A DNA stretch of 64,000 nucleotides from Actinomycetaceae bacterium (lineage in GTDB: Bacteria; Actinomycetota; Actinomycetes; Actinomycetales; Actinomycetaceae), in NCBI GenBank assembly GCA_030537615.1, contig JAUNVP010000002.1:62001-126000 (forward strand), in the 5' to 3' direction. The number at the start of each line of letters is the position of its first letter. The first letter of the stretch is position 1. A program made the translations under genes and the position numbers. The notes beneath the pieces were generated by a model. It saw only the letters and a list, made by a program, of their open reading frames with translations, was not told the DNA's origin and did no database searches. Positions 35,906 through 44,552 of this stretch are shown in pieces.

Positions 35906-37360
35906 ATGACCATTGAAAAACCCGCAGTCGCAAGTGCCGACATTGGCGTCACCGGAATGGGCGTCATGGGCTCAAACCTAGCCCGCAATTTTGCCCGCAA
36001 CGGCAATCGCGTCGCCATCCACAACCGCACAGTGGCCAAGACCGAAGCCGTCATGGAAAAGCACGGTGAGGAAGCTCAGTTCATTCCGTGCGAATCAATG
36101 GATGACTTCGTCTCTGCCCTCACTCCACCCCGATGCGCAATCATCATGGTGAAAGCAGGGAAAGCCACGGACGCCGTCATCGAGGAGCTCGCTTCCCGCA
36201 TGGATAAAGGCGACATCATCGTCGACTGCGGTAACTCCCTATTCTCCGATACTCGCCGCCGTGAAGCAGCCTTGCGTGAACGCGGCCTCCACTTCGTAGG
36301 GTGCGGTGTTTCCGGTGGTGAAGAGGGCGCCCTGTGGGGCCCATCCATCATGCCGGGTGGCTCACCCGACTCCTACAAGCGCCTCGGCCCCATGCTCGAG
36401 TCAATTTCCGCCAAGGTCGATGGCGAACCGTGCTGCACGCACGTTGGCGAGGACGGCGCTGGACACTTCGTCAAGATGGTGCACAACGGCATCGAGTACG
36501 CCGACATGCAGGTAATCGGCGAAGCCTACGACCTACTCCGCCGCGCACTCGGCCTCAGCCCCGCAGAAATCGCAGATATTTTTGCCGAATGGAACCGCGG
36601 TGAACTCGACTCCTACCTGATGGAAATTTCCGTCGAGGTCCTGCGCCAGGTCGATGCCGAAACCGGTAAACCACTCGTCGACCTCATCGTCGACGCCGCC
36701 GGACAGAAGGGAACTGGCGCGTGGACGACGCAGACGGCGCTCAGCCTCGGCGTCCCCGTCACCGGCATTGGTGAGGCCACTTTCGCTCGCGGCCTCTCCT
36801 CCTCCCCCAAGCAGCGTGAAGCCGCTCGTGACTTCGCTGGTGAAGCGGCCGAGTGGAATATCGAAGACCGCGACGCGTTCATCGAGGACGTGCGCCAGGC
36901 TCTGTACGCGTCGAAGATCGTCGCCTACTCGCAGGGCTTCAACGAGATCCAGGCGGCCGCAGAAGAGTACGACTGGAATATCAACCTCGGTGACATGGCC
37001 CGTATTTGGCGTGGTGGTTGCATTATTCGCGCCCGCTTCCTCGGCGAGATCACGCAGGCATTCGAGAAGAACCCCGACCTGCCCCTCCTCATCGCAGACT
37101 CGTACTTCTACGACAAGATCGTTGAAGCGCTCCCGCACTGGCGTCGCATTGTGTCGCTGTCGGCTCTGCACGGTGTCGCCGCACCGGTGTTCAGTTCGTC
37201 GCTGTCCTACTACGACGGGATTCGCGCCGAGCGTCTGCCCGCCGCTCTTATCCAGGGCCAGCGCGACTTCTTCGGGGCGCACACCTACAAGCGCATCGAC
37301 AAAGACGGCACCTTCCACACGCTGTGGGCTGAAGAAGGCCGCCGCGAAGTCGAGGCCTAG
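35906..37360 (+). CDS. gnd: 6-phosphogluconate dehydrogenase (decarboxylating)
   Basis: This 484-residue enzyme oxidises and decarboxylates 6-phosphogluconate to ribulose 5-phosphate. It shows the N-terminal Rossmann motif GVTGMGVMGSNLARNFA, the substrate block GCGVSGGEEGALWGPSIMPGG, and the catalytic region GAGHFVKMVHNGIEYADMQ with Lys and His-Asn, followed by GTGAWTTQTALSLGVP near 270. Length matches the long Gnd class. I start at the ATG with AAAGGAG 5 bp upstream; a longer frame exists but lacks support. It is placed beside a sugar kinase and the LarA homologue rather than in a pentose-phosphate cluster, which suggests a dedicated role in sugar-acid use. Confidence 0.92.
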   Translation: MTIEKPAVASADIGVTGMGVMGSNLARNFARNGNRVAIHNRTVAKTEAVMEKHGEEAQFIPCESMDDFVSALTPPRCAIIMVKAGKATDAVIEELASRMDKGDIIVDCGNSLFSDTRRREAALRERGLHFVGCGVSGGEEGALWGPSIMPGGSPDSYKRLGPMLESISAKVDGEPCCTHVGEDGAGHFVKMVHNGIEYADMQVIGEAYDLLRRALGLSPAEIADIFAEWNRGELDSYLMEISVEVLRQVDAETGKPLVDLIVDAAGQKGTGAWTTQTALSLGVPVTGIGEATFARGLSSSPKQREAARDFAGEAAEWNIEDRDAFIEDVRQALYASKIVAYSQGFNEIQAAAEEYDWNINLGDMARIWRGGCIIRARFLGEITQAFEKNPDLPLLIADSYFYDKIVEALPHWRRIVSLSALHGVAAPVFSSSLSYYDGIRAERLPAALIQGQRDFFGAHTYKRIDKDGTFHTLWAEEGRREVEA

Positions 37361-37397
37361 CTTTCCAGCGAACTGGGCCGCTTGACGCGGTTACGTG

Positions 37398-37434
37398 ACC
37401 GGCGCCTGCGGTACTCTCCTGACGCGGCGCCGGT
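37398..37434 (+). terminator. Terminator-like hairpin after gnd
   Basis: ACCGGCGCC at 37398-37406 pairs with GGCGCCGGT at 37426-37434, extended inward by GCG/CGC past a one-base bulge. It lies about 40 bp after the gnd stop. Confidence 0.5.
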
Positions 37435-37505
37435 CTAGTTCCACCTGTTTTGGCTTCAAAACGACAGACTCCACCTCACCCACTCATTCTTGGAAGGACC
37501 TCCCC

Positions 37506-38579
37506 ATGCAGTTACGCGAAGATGCCCAATGGGCACTCGTCGTTCCCACCTCGATCGGCGTTCGTATCACGCCGGAAAACCGTCAACCTGTCCACACGTC
37601 AAGCCGTTTCATGCTCCACGCGACCTCGGCGGAAACGAACGTCGCGTCAGTTCCTTCCCACCTCGGTATGCCGGTGAAAGTGCTGACGAACTTCGTTGAA
37701 GGCTCACCTATCTCCGCGCTGATTAAGGCTGACCTGCGGGCTCGTGGGATGGCCTACGAAGGACCGGACAAGCCGCAGGGAGATGCCTGGGGCTTCCGCC
37801 ACCAGTTCAACATTGCTGATTCGGGGTTCGGAGGTCGTGCTCCGCGCGTGTGGAATGACCGTGCCGGAGAGGTCGGCCTCACCCTTGATGCCGCTGATTT
37901 TGATCTCGACAAACTATTCGTCGAAGAAGGGGTCAAAATCTTACATCTGTCGGGCTTGATTGCGGCGCTGTCTCCCGAGACCTCAAAGTTCTGTGTTGAT
38001 CTCGCTCGCGTAGCCAAAGAAAACGGGACAGTTGTGAGCTTCGACCTCAACTATCGGGCTTCATTTTGGAAGGGGCGCGAGGACGAACTGTCCGCTGCCT
38101 TCCATGACATCGCCAGCCACTGCGACGTGCTCTACGGTAACGAGGAGGATTTTCAGCTCTGCCTCGGTATTCAGGGTCCAGAAGCCGGTGGTGAGGCGAT
38201 CGGCTCCAAGATTGAGAGCTTTAAGGAAATGATCAAGCGCATCCAGGTCGAATACCCGGACGCCAAGTACATCGGTACTTCGCTGCGCGAAGTGATCTCT
38301 GCGAACCACCATAAGTGGGGCATCATTTTGTGGGGTGACGACGAGTTCCACGTTGCTGAGCTACGCGATATCGACGTCATTGACCGCATCGGCGGCGGAG
38401 ATGGCTCAGTTGGCGGAGTTCTTTACGGCATTCTCAAGGGCTGGCCGGCTGAGAAGTGCATGCAGTTTGGATGGGCGACTGGCGCACTCGCGGCGACCTC
38501 GCTCACCGACTACGGTGCTCCTGCTGACGAAGCTCAAGTGTGGTCGATGTGGGAGGGGAACGCTCGCGTACAACGGTAG
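37506..38579 (+). CDS. PfkB-family sugar (acid) kinase
   Basis: This 357-residue kinase has a ribokinase fold with ATSAETNVASVPSHLG near residue 38, VVSFDLNYRASFWKGRE near 177 and the catalytic block IDRIGGGDGSVGGVLYG with Asp299. The RIGGGD form resembles bacterial 2-keto-3-deoxygluconate kinases, though GDG replaces the usual GDS. Because gnd lies 145 bp upstream and a LarA homologue downstream, and no KDG-forming enzyme is present, gluconate kinase activity is the most economical guess. KDG kinase is the main alternative. The ATG has AAGGA 7 bp upstream. Confidence 0.75.
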   Translation: MQLREDAQWALVVPTSIGVRITPENRQPVHTSSRFMLHATSAETNVASVPSHLGMPVKVLTNFVEGSPISALIKADLRARGMAYEGPDKPQGDAWGFRHQFNIADSGFGGRAPRVWNDRAGEVGLTLDAADFDLDKLFVEEGVKILHLSGLIAALSPETSKFCVDLARVAKENGTVVSFDLNYRASFWKGREDELSAAFHDIASHCDVLYGNEEDFQLCLGIQGPEAGGEAIGSKIESFKEMIKRIQVEYPDAKYIGTSLREVISANHHKWGIILWGDDEFHVAELRDIDVIDRIGGGDGSVGGVLYGILKGWPAEKCMQFGWATGALAATSLTDYGAPADEAQVWSMWEGNARVQR

Positions 38580-38733
38580 CTTGGGGCGGGAAACGACCAC
38601 TTCGTTCCCGTAGTGGAGTAACGCCCGCGTACAGCGAGAGCTGGTGTATGCGGTAGCTCGCGCGTAGCTGGTTCACCGCACTGGCGTGCCCGGCTCACTA
38701 CACTGGCATACCCGGCTCACCGCGCCATAGCCC

Positions 38734-38897
38734 CGTAGGCTCTCTGTAACTATCGTTTTTCCAGCTGTAGGCTCTGCCTAGCGAACGTAGGCTCTGCCTA
38801 GCCGCATCTCAATTCGCTGGGGAGAGCCTACAACCACCAAAAACACCCCTACAGTGAGCCCAGACCCCCGCGTAGGCTCTGCCTAACAGCAATAGGC
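38734..38897. repeat. Intergenic GTAGGCTCTG repeat element, copy 3
   Basis: Four GTAGGCTCT units occur in about 165 bp. The third unit pairs with AGAGCCTAC at 38823-38831 to form a hairpin (loop includes CCGCATCTCAATTCGC). Then follow CAAAAACACCCCTACAGTGA and CGTAGGCTCTGCCTAA. The order matches the element at 40.68-40.83 kb closely. The surrounding gap (38580-38985) has no other feature that I can see. Confidence 0.7.
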
Positions 38898-38985
38898 TCA
38901 CCCACACACGTGGGCTGACTGGCAGTATCCTTGAAGCACGCACTCGTACCCGTTTATTCGCCCACCCACATTGATGAGGACGCAT

Positions 38986-39204
38986 ATGGCTCACAACCCC
39001 AATCAGCCGCCGGTATCTGTACCGGCTCGACTCGCGTTTTCATTTGTGTGGTGGATTCTCATTGCGCGGATCATTGTTGGTTTTACACGGGGAACACTAT
39101 GGCCGGTCGGCGAGTGGGTGGATGGCCGGTCGTGGCTTTATGCCCTCGGCTTCGCGATCATCGGAACAGGTACCTACTGGATACGTATCCGCCGGGAGGG
39201 TTAA
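38986..39204 (+). CDS. Small membrane protein, 72 residues
   Basis: The frame reads MAHNPNQPPVSVPARLAF, followed by two hydrophobic segments (about 18-38 and 48-65) and a basic end YWIRIRREG. GAGGA lies 5 bp before the chosen ATG; a start at 38974 is also possible. I do not recognise the family. It sits between the kinase and larA in the same direction, but 150 bp separate it from larA. Confidence 0.55.
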   Translation: MAHNPNQPPVSVPARLAFSFVWWILIARIIVGFTRGTLWPVGEWVDGRSWLYALGFAIIGTGTYWIRIRREG

Positions 39205-39314
39205 GCCGCGATGGGTGCGGTTGCACTCCTCTGCCTCCAAACCCTGCCTCCGAATCCTGCTTCCTAACCCCTGCCGCCAGCACCGATTTCAACACCGGAC
39301 TCCGGGAAGTTGTG

Positions 39315-39326
39315 GCAACTCGTTGC
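39315..39326. promoter_or_regulatory. Candidate LacI-type operator, class A, upstream of larA
   Basis: GCAACTCGTTGC, a perfect GCAAC-N2-GTTGC palindrome 43 bp before larA. An overlapping GTTGTGGCAAC inverted repeat lies directly upstream. Confidence 0.55.
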
Positions 39327-39357
39327 GAGAAAACGGGATGTGGGTCACAGTAGTGCT

Positions 39358-40665
39358 ATGACTGAGCTTTACCCTGGAATTCCTGAAGCCGCCAGCGTGG
39401 GCGGCCCTGATGTCGTTCTCTCCAAAGAACAAATCCGCAACTTCGTCCTCGAACAACTCGGTAACTACGATTTTGACGGCAAACGTGTCACCCTCGTCGT
39501 TCCTGATGGAACCCGCCATGCCCCGGTAGATATGATGGCGCATTTTATTCGTGATGCACTCGCTGATCGCCCCAAGGACGTACGCGTCGTCATCGCTCTG
39601 GGAACCCACGACGATATGTCCGAAGAAGCGATCGCCAAGCTGATGGGGTATGAGCCGGGACATTTCGACGATGAGTTCCCCGGCTGGGAAATCTTCAACC
39701 ACGCCTGGCGCAACGAAGACACCTTCGAAGATCTCGGTACTATTCCCAAAGAGAAGATCGCAGAGCTCTCCGGTGGGCGTTTAACCGATCGTCCGATGCA
39801 GGTTCTGGTCAATAAAATGGTGTGCGACACCGACATCACGCTCATTCTCGGACCGGTGCTTCCCCATGAAGTCGTCGGAATTTCCGGAGGAAACAAGTAC
39901 TTATTCCCTGGTCTATCAGGCCACGACGTCATTGACATGTCGCACTGGGTGGGCGCCCTCATTACCTGCTTTGAAATGATCGGCTCTCGCGGAGTGACCC
40001 CTGTCCGTCAGATGATTGATGCTGCCGCCGACCTCGTTCCCTCTACCAAGGTCATGCTCGGCATGATCGTCAAGCCCGGCACACTCGACCTCCAGTTCGT
40101 CGCCTTCGGCGATTCGAAAGCCGCGTGGGAAGCCTGCGCGAACGTATCCGCCGACGTGCACGTCAAGTACGTTCCCAAACCCTACAAGCGAGTCGTCTCG
40201 ATTATGCCCGAAATGTACGAGGATATCTGGACCGCTGCTAAAGGCTTCTACAAGCTCGAACCCGTTGTCGCTGAGGGTGGAGAGCTCATTCTGTACGCCC
40301 CGCATATTACTGAGATCGCGCATATGCACCCCGGCCTCAACGACATCGGCTATCACAACCGCGATTACTTCGTGAAGCAGTGGGATAAGTTCAAGGACCA
40401 CCCGTGGGGCGAGCTCGCCCACTCAACGCACCTGCGCGGTATGGGAACCTACGATGCGGAAACCGGGATCGAGTCGAACCGCGTGACCGTCACGCTTGCC
40501 ACGTCTATCCCGCGTGAGGTCGTCGAGAGCGTCAACCTCAAGTACATGCATCCGGACGAGGTGGACTTTGACGCGCTGGAGGCCGATCCCGACACTCTCG
40601 TGGTTCCACAGGCCGGTGAACTTTTGCACAGGCTGGAGGACGAGCGCGGCGACCTCCCTAAGTAA
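39358..40665 (+). CDS. larA: LarA-family nickel-pincer racemase/epimerase, probable sugar-acid 2-epimerase
   Basis: This 435-residue LarA homologue retains the residues that hold and use the nickel-pincer nucleotide: Asp50 and Arg53 in VVPDGTRHAP, His84 in LGTHDDMSEEAI, His170 in VLPHEVVGISGGNKYLFPG, the cofactor-attaching Lys180 in the same block, and His196 in DVIDMSHW. The family racemises or epimerises alpha-hydroxy acids at C2 by hydride transfer; members acting on lactate, malate and gluconate are known. With uxuB (makes D-mannonate), a sugar kinase and gnd nearby, I infer D-mannonate/D-gluconate 2-epimerase activity. Lactate racemase is less likely because no lactate genes are present. 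The start at ATG (MTELYPG) fits the family; no strong ribosome site is seen. Confidence 0.85.
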   Translation: MTELYPGIPEAASVGGPDVVLSKEQIRNFVLEQLGNYDFDGKRVTLVVPDGTRHAPVDMMAHFIRDALADRPKDVRVVIALGTHDDMSEEAIAKLMGYEPGHFDDEFPGWEIFNHAWRNEDTFEDLGTIPKEKIAELSGGRLTDRPMQVLVNKMVCDTDITLILGPVLPHEVVGISGGNKYLFPGLSGHDVIDMSHWVGALITCFEMIGSRGVTPVRQMIDAAADLVPSTKVMLGMIVKPGTLDLQFVAFGDSKAAWEACANVSADVHVKYVPKPYKRVVSIMPEMYEDIWTAAKGFYKLEPVVAEGGELILYAPHITEIAHMHPGLNDIGYHNRDYFVKQWDKFKDHPWGELAHSTHLRGMGTYDAETGIESNRVTVTLATSIPREVVESVNLKYMHPDEVDFDALEADPDTLVVPQAGELLHRLEDERGDLPK

Positions 40666-40680
40666 CTCACACCAGTCACC

Positions 40681-40725
40681 GTAGGCTCTCTGTAGCAGCA
40701 CCTCTTTTCGCTACAGAGAGCCTAC
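40681..40725 (+). terminator. Hairpin after larA, part of repeat copy 4
   Basis: Perfect 16-bp stem (GTAGGCTCTCTGTAGC / GCTACAGAGAGCCTAC) with a 13-nt loop, 15 bp after the larA stop. No T-tract follows. It may act as a terminator and is also the first half of the repeat element. Confidence 0.6.
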
Positions 40726-40829
40726 AAAGCTCAAAAACACCCTTACAGTGAGCCCAAACCCCCTCGTAGACTCTGCCTAGCAAACGTAGGCTCTGTGTAG
40801 TTGCACCCAGCGTCATCACACAGAGCCTA
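40681..40829. repeat. Intergenic GTAGGCTCTG repeat element, copy 4
   Basis: Two hairpins are joined by a conserved stretch (CAAAAACACCCTTACAGTGA, then CGTAGACTCTGCCTAGC). The second stem pairs TAGGCTCTGTGT at 40787-40798 with ACACAGAGCCTA at 40818-40829. It fills the gap between the converging larA and GPH genes. Confidence 0.7.
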
Positions 40830-40927
40830 GAGCACCTCACAGCCCGTCATAACAAAGCAGTGGGCCCGGCATTACGCCGAGCCCACAACTTCGAGTCCGC
40901 TTTACGAACTGGTATCTACGGTTGTTG

Positions 40928-42517
40928 TTACTTCTCATCCGTGGGATCGATGGGGGTACCACCGGCTCCCGGAGGCGTATCACCCGCGGCGGGATCAACC
41001 GTTGCATCATCAACTGTAGAGGCAGTCTCACCCGTACCGCCCGGGATCGCGCCAACGGCGGATTCCGCATCAGTGGCTCCTGCCGGTTTATTGGCGTACT
41101 CACCGCGACCGTGACGACGCTGGAGGGTATCGAAGTTGGCTTCGACCTCCTTGCGGCCCAGCGGATACCAGAACCACATGACAGCCGCTGTCAAAGCAAT
41201 GAGGACGGAGGGAACGAGCAAGAACAGCATGTAGATGCCCTGCAGTGCCTCGGGGCTTTGGGTCCCACCCGCTTTGGCTAGCTCAGAATCGTAACCAACG
41301 AATGACACAGCCATACCGACGATGTAACCAGCAAGCGCCTGGCCGAGCTTACGTGACCACGAGTAGATTGCGTAGATGGTGCCGTCATCGCGGTCGTGGG
41401 TGTGGATTTCCTGGTAGTCGAGAACATCAGTGATGACTGCCCACACGAGGACGTTGTAGAACCCTGAGCCGAGCGAAAGGAAGAAGAAAAGAACGATAAA
41501 GAGAATCGCGCTCTTAATGCTCATGAAGTACATGACGATGCCGAAAACCCCGGAGAAAATGAGGCCGGCAGACAGTAGCTCTTTCTTACCGAACTTCATC
41601 GCCAGCTTGGTGGCGATGGCGGCGACGATGAAGCCGGGAATGAGGGAGACGATCTGCGAGAGGATCATGAAGCGAATGTCGCCGAAGTAGTCCTTCCACA
41701 AGTAGACCGAGGTGGTGGCGGCAACCTGTGAACCGACGAGGAACAGCAGGGCACCGGTAATGATGGACAGTAGCGGCTTGTTGCGGCCCAGCGTACTCAG
41801 CATTTGACCAAATGAGGCCTGCTCTTCCTTGGTCTTTGGTACATGGACGACGCGTTCGCGCACCAGCGAGAAGCAGGCTACGTAGCAGGCAACTGCGGCA
41901 ATCGAGCAAACGATTGCGGCGATCGCCATGCGGGTTCCGTCAATGTGGTTGTCGACGTTGACGACACCGGGAAGCACGGCCGAGATGATGAGGACGGCGA
42001 GCATCGCTCCCACCGAACGGAATACCGACAGGGATGAGCGGTGCTCGGGGTCGTCGGAGATAACGGCGGCCATGGACCCGTAGGGAATGTTGATGGAGGT
42101 GTAGAACACCGAGCCCCAAATAATGTAGGTAACGACCATGTACGTCACGCGAACCCCGTAACTGGCGTTGACGACGAACGGCATGTACATCATGGCGGAG
42201 GCGAGGGCGACGGGGATCGCCATCCGGAGAATCCAGGGACGGAAACGACCGTGCTTGGATGGTTTGAGGACGTCGATGAGCCGGCCCATGCCGACATCGG
42301 TGAAGGCGTCGAGCAGACGCGCGACGAGGAACAGGGTGCCGACATGCGCGGCATCAATGCCCATGACGTCGGTGTAGAACACCATGAAGAAAAGCATTTG
42401 AAGAATGAAGGAGAAGTCGTTACCGAAATCTCCGAACATGTACCCCACCTTGTCGCGCCAACCGAACGGACGAACCGTCCCGGTAGCAGGACTAGCCGGC
42501 GAAGTCTGTGTTGACAT
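40928..42517 (-). CDS. GPH-family sugar/glucuronide carrier 1
   Basis: This 529-residue cation symporter of the glycoside-pentoside-hexuronide (MelB/UidB) family has 12 membrane helices. Landmarks are KVGYMFGDFGNDFSFILQMLFFMVFYTDVMG at the start, DVGMGRLIDVLKPSKHGRFRPW in loop 2-3 and YNVLVWAVITDVLDYQEIHTHDRDDGTIYAIYSWSRKLGQALAGY in the second half. The C-terminal 60 residues form an unusual tail rich in Ala, Gly, Pro and Asp, shared in part with the paralogue at 42.8 kb. It is likely to import glucuronides or glucuronate. AAAGGAG precedes the ATG. It is transcribed toward larA, from which it is separated by the repeat element. Confidence 0.83.
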   Translation of the reverse strand: MSTQTSPASPATGTVRPFGWRDKVGYMFGDFGNDFSFILQMLFFMVFYTDVMGIDAAHVGTLFLVARLLDAFTDVGMGRLIDVLKPSKHGRFRPWILRMAIPVALASAMMYMPFVVNASYGVRVTYMVVTYIIWGSVFYTSINIPYGSMAAVISDDPEHRSSLSVFRSVGAMLAVLIISAVLPGVVNVDNHIDGTRMAIAAIVCSIAAVACYVACFSLVRERVVHVPKTKEEQASFGQMLSTLGRNKPLLSIITGALLFLVGSQVAATTSVYLWKDYFGDIRFMILSQIVSLIPGFIVAAIATKLAMKFGKKELLSAGLIFSGVFGIVMYFMSIKSAILFIVLFFFLSLGSGFYNVLVWAVITDVLDYQEIHTHDRDDGTIYAIYSWSRKLGQALAGYIVGMAVSFVGYDSELAKAGGTQSPEALQGIYMLFLLVPSVLIALTAAVMWFWYPLGRKEVEANFDTLQRRHGRGEYANKPAGATDAESAVGAIPGGTGETASTVDDATVDPAAGDTPPGAGGTPIDPTDEK

Positions 42518-42667
42518 GATGTCTCCTTTTGCTCCATAGCATCTGCGCTATGAAAGAAAACTGGCGGTAATCGTATGTTCGCGAAGGATTTGCGCTGTTC
42601 ACAGCCTCTACTGTGAGACTGGTTACGCTTCATTAAATCTCGCATGCCCTCACTCAAAAGCCGAAAT

Positions 42668-42682
42668 GTTGCCAAATGTTGC
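42668..42682. promoter_or_regulatory. Candidate LacI-type operator, class B, upstream of GPH carrier 1
   Basis: GTTGCCAAATGTTGC, identical to the box at 44453-44467. Each lies exactly 151 bp upstream of the start of its GPH gene, which argues for a kept regulatory layout after duplication. Confidence 0.5.
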
Positions 42683-42710
42683 CTCAGGATTATCTGGCGG
42701 CCCATAGTAA

Positions 42711-42740
42711 CGGGGGGCTCGACAGCCGTCGAGCCCCCCG
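42711..42740 (-). terminator. Terminator-like hairpin after GPH carrier 2
   Basis: Perfect 13-bp inverted repeat (CGGGGGGCTCGAC / GTCGAGCCCCCCG) with a 4-nt loop, about 20 bp past the stop of the upstream GPH gene on the minus strand. Confidence 0.7.
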
Positions 42741-42760
42741 TGCAGTACCTGTAGGTACAG

Positions 42761-44302
42761 TTACTTCAGTTCATCGGGATCAATCGGCCCAGGAGTTCCC
42801 GGCGTTGGATCACCGGCAGCCGGATCGACTGTTCCGGCATCATAGGCAGACGGTACTGCACCGGCGGCCGGAGCCTTCGCGTACTTCCCGCGTCCGTGTC
42901 GACGTTGGAGCGTGTCGAAGTTCTTGGCCACTTCTTCTTTATTGAGCGGGTACCAGAACCACATGATGACGGCGGTCAGTGCATAGAGAACACCGGGCAC
43001 CAGCAGGAACAGCATGTAGATACCGTCGAGGGTCTCCGGGTGCTGATCTAAACCGGCTTTGGCAAGTTCTGAATCGTAGCCGACGAAGGATACAGCGGCA
43101 CCAACGATGTAACCGGCGACTGCCTGGCCGAGCTTACGTGACCACGAGTAAATCGCGTAGATGGTGCCGTCATCGCGTTCGCCGGTTTGGACTTCCTGGT
43201 AGTCGAGAACGTCGGTGATGACAGCCCAGACAATGACGTTGTAGAACCCAACACCGATGGAGAGGAAGAAGAACAGGACGATGAACAGTACTGGCGAGGT
43301 GATCTTCATGAACCACATGGCAATGGCCAAAATCGCCGACAATACCAGACCGTAGGACAGGAGCTCTTTCTTGCCCCAGCGCATCGATGCTGCGGTGGCC
43401 ACAACGGAGATGAGGAAGACCGGTGCGATTGAGACGATCTGCGCCCACGACATCATGTCAAAAGCGTGGAAGTAGTCTTTCCACAAGTAGGCGGTCGTCG
43501 TTCCAGCGATCTGCGATCCAACGAGGAACAGCAGGGCACCGGAGACGAGGGCGAGCAATGGGCGGTTGTGCACGAGGGTGCTCAGCATTTCACCGAAAGA
43601 AGCCTGTTCTTCATGGGTCTTGATATGCACGATTACGCGTTCGCGAACCATCGAGTAGCACAGCACGTAGCACACGACGGCAGCGATGGAGCAGGCGATC
43701 GCCGCCATGGCCATCCGCGATCCGGAAATCTGGTTATCGACATTGACCACTCGCGGGAGGATGGCGGAGATGATGAGGAAAGCGAGCTGGGCGCCGATGG
43801 AGCGGAATACTGACAGCGACGCGCGGTGCTCTGGCTGATCAGAAATAACGGCGGCCATCGACCCGTAGGGAATGTTGATGGAGGTGTAGAACACCGAGCC
43901 CCAAATGATGTAGGTGATGACCATGTACGTCACTCGCACGCCGTAGCTGGAGTTGACGACGAACGGCATGTACATCATCGTCGAGGCGAGGGCGACGGGG
44001 ATCGCCATTCGTAGCACCCAGGGACGGAAGCGCCCGTGCTTGGACGGCTTGAGGACGTCAACAATGCGTCCCATACCAACGTCGGTGAAGGCGTCGACAA
44101 CGCGTGCTGCGAGGAACAGCGTACCGACAATCTGGGCGTCGATACCCATCACGTCGGTATAGAACACCATGAAGAAAAGCATTTGAAGAATGAAGGAGAA
44201 GTCGTTACCGAAATCTCCGAACATGTATCCGACTTTGTCTTTCCACCCGAACGGCCGAACATTGGGCGCGCTCGAACTGGTGGATGTCGTCTGTGTTGAC
44301 AT
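42761..44302 (-). CDS. GPH-family sugar/glucuronide carrier 2 (UidB-like)
   Basis: This 513-residue paralogue of carrier 1 has the same 12-helix GPH layout and nearly the same blocks (KVGYMFGDFGNDFSFILQML, DVGMGRIVDVLKPSKHGRFRPW, VITDVLDYQEVQTGERDDGTIYAIYSWSRKLGQAVAGY). It ends in a shorter version of the same Pro/Gly/Asp tail. It is divergent from uidA, the arrangement expected for a glucuronide carrier that feeds beta-glucuronidase. The ATG (MSTQTTST) has AAGGGAG 7 bp upstream, so the six codons before it are not used. Substrate split between the two carriers (glucuronide and free glucuronate, for instance) is a guess. Confidence 0.84.
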   Translation of the reverse strand: MSTQTTSTSSSAPNVRPFGWKDKVGYMFGDFGNDFSFILQMLFFMVFYTDVMGIDAQIVGTLFLAARVVDAFTDVGMGRIVDVLKPSKHGRFRPWVLRMAIPVALASTMMYMPFVVNSSYGVRVTYMVITYIIWGSVFYTSINIPYGSMAAVISDQPEHRASLSVFRSIGAQLAFLIISAILPRVVNVDNQISGSRMAMAAIACSIAAVVCYVLCYSMVRERVIVHIKTHEEQASFGEMLSTLVHNRPLLALVSGALLFLVGSQIAGTTTAYLWKDYFHAFDMMSWAQIVSIAPVFLISVVATAASMRWGKKELLSYGLVLSAILAIAMWFMKITSPVLFIVLFFFLSIGVGFYNVIVWAVITDVLDYQEVQTGERDDGTIYAIYSWSRKLGQAVAGYIVGAAVSFVGYDSELAKAGLDQHPETLDGIYMLFLLVPGVLYALTAVIMWFWYPLNKEEVAKNFDTLQRRHGRGKYAKAPAAGAVPSAYDAGTVDPAAGDPTPGTPGPIDPDELK

Positions 44303-44452
44303 TGTGTCTCCCTTGGCCACGTAGCTACGGTGCTATTGGTTGAGTTAGTGATGCCCGAGCGTGCCAGTTAGGTTTATCAACTATGACTGTGCGCTAGGAC
44401 ACATCGCGTGCTCTATCTACAATGTGACATAGGACGCGGCGAATCTGTACGG

Positions 44453-44467
44453 GTTGCCAAATGTTGC
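44453..44467. promoter_or_regulatory. Candidate LacI-type operator, class B, upstream of GPH carrier 2
   Basis: GTTGCCAAATGTTGC, the same 15 bases as at 42668. It lies in the GPH2-uidA divergent region. Confidence 0.5.
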
Positions 44468-44521
44468 TTAATAGCATTCAGAGTTGTCAGTATTTGCCGG
44501 TCCACCACTGCAACCCACAGG

Positions 44522-44536
44522 GCAACAAGTGGCAAT
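44522..44536. promoter_or_regulatory. Candidate LacI-type operator, class B reversed
   Basis: GCAACAAGTGGCAAT matches the reverse complement of the class B box (GCAACATTTGGCAAC) at most positions. It lies between the 44453 box and uidA. Confidence 0.4.
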
Positions 44537-44552
44537 TAGTGCCGCGCACCAC

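Noticed and set aside
36533..37318. Minus-strand frame of 261 residues over gnd
   Set aside because: It lies entirely within the conserved catalytic part of Gnd and has no recognisable motif or start signal.
10567..40829. GTAGGCTCTG repeats as a CRISPR array
   Set aside because: Units are short, irregularly spaced, form hairpins by themselves, occur at several distant loci and lack spacers of constant length. No cas genes are present.
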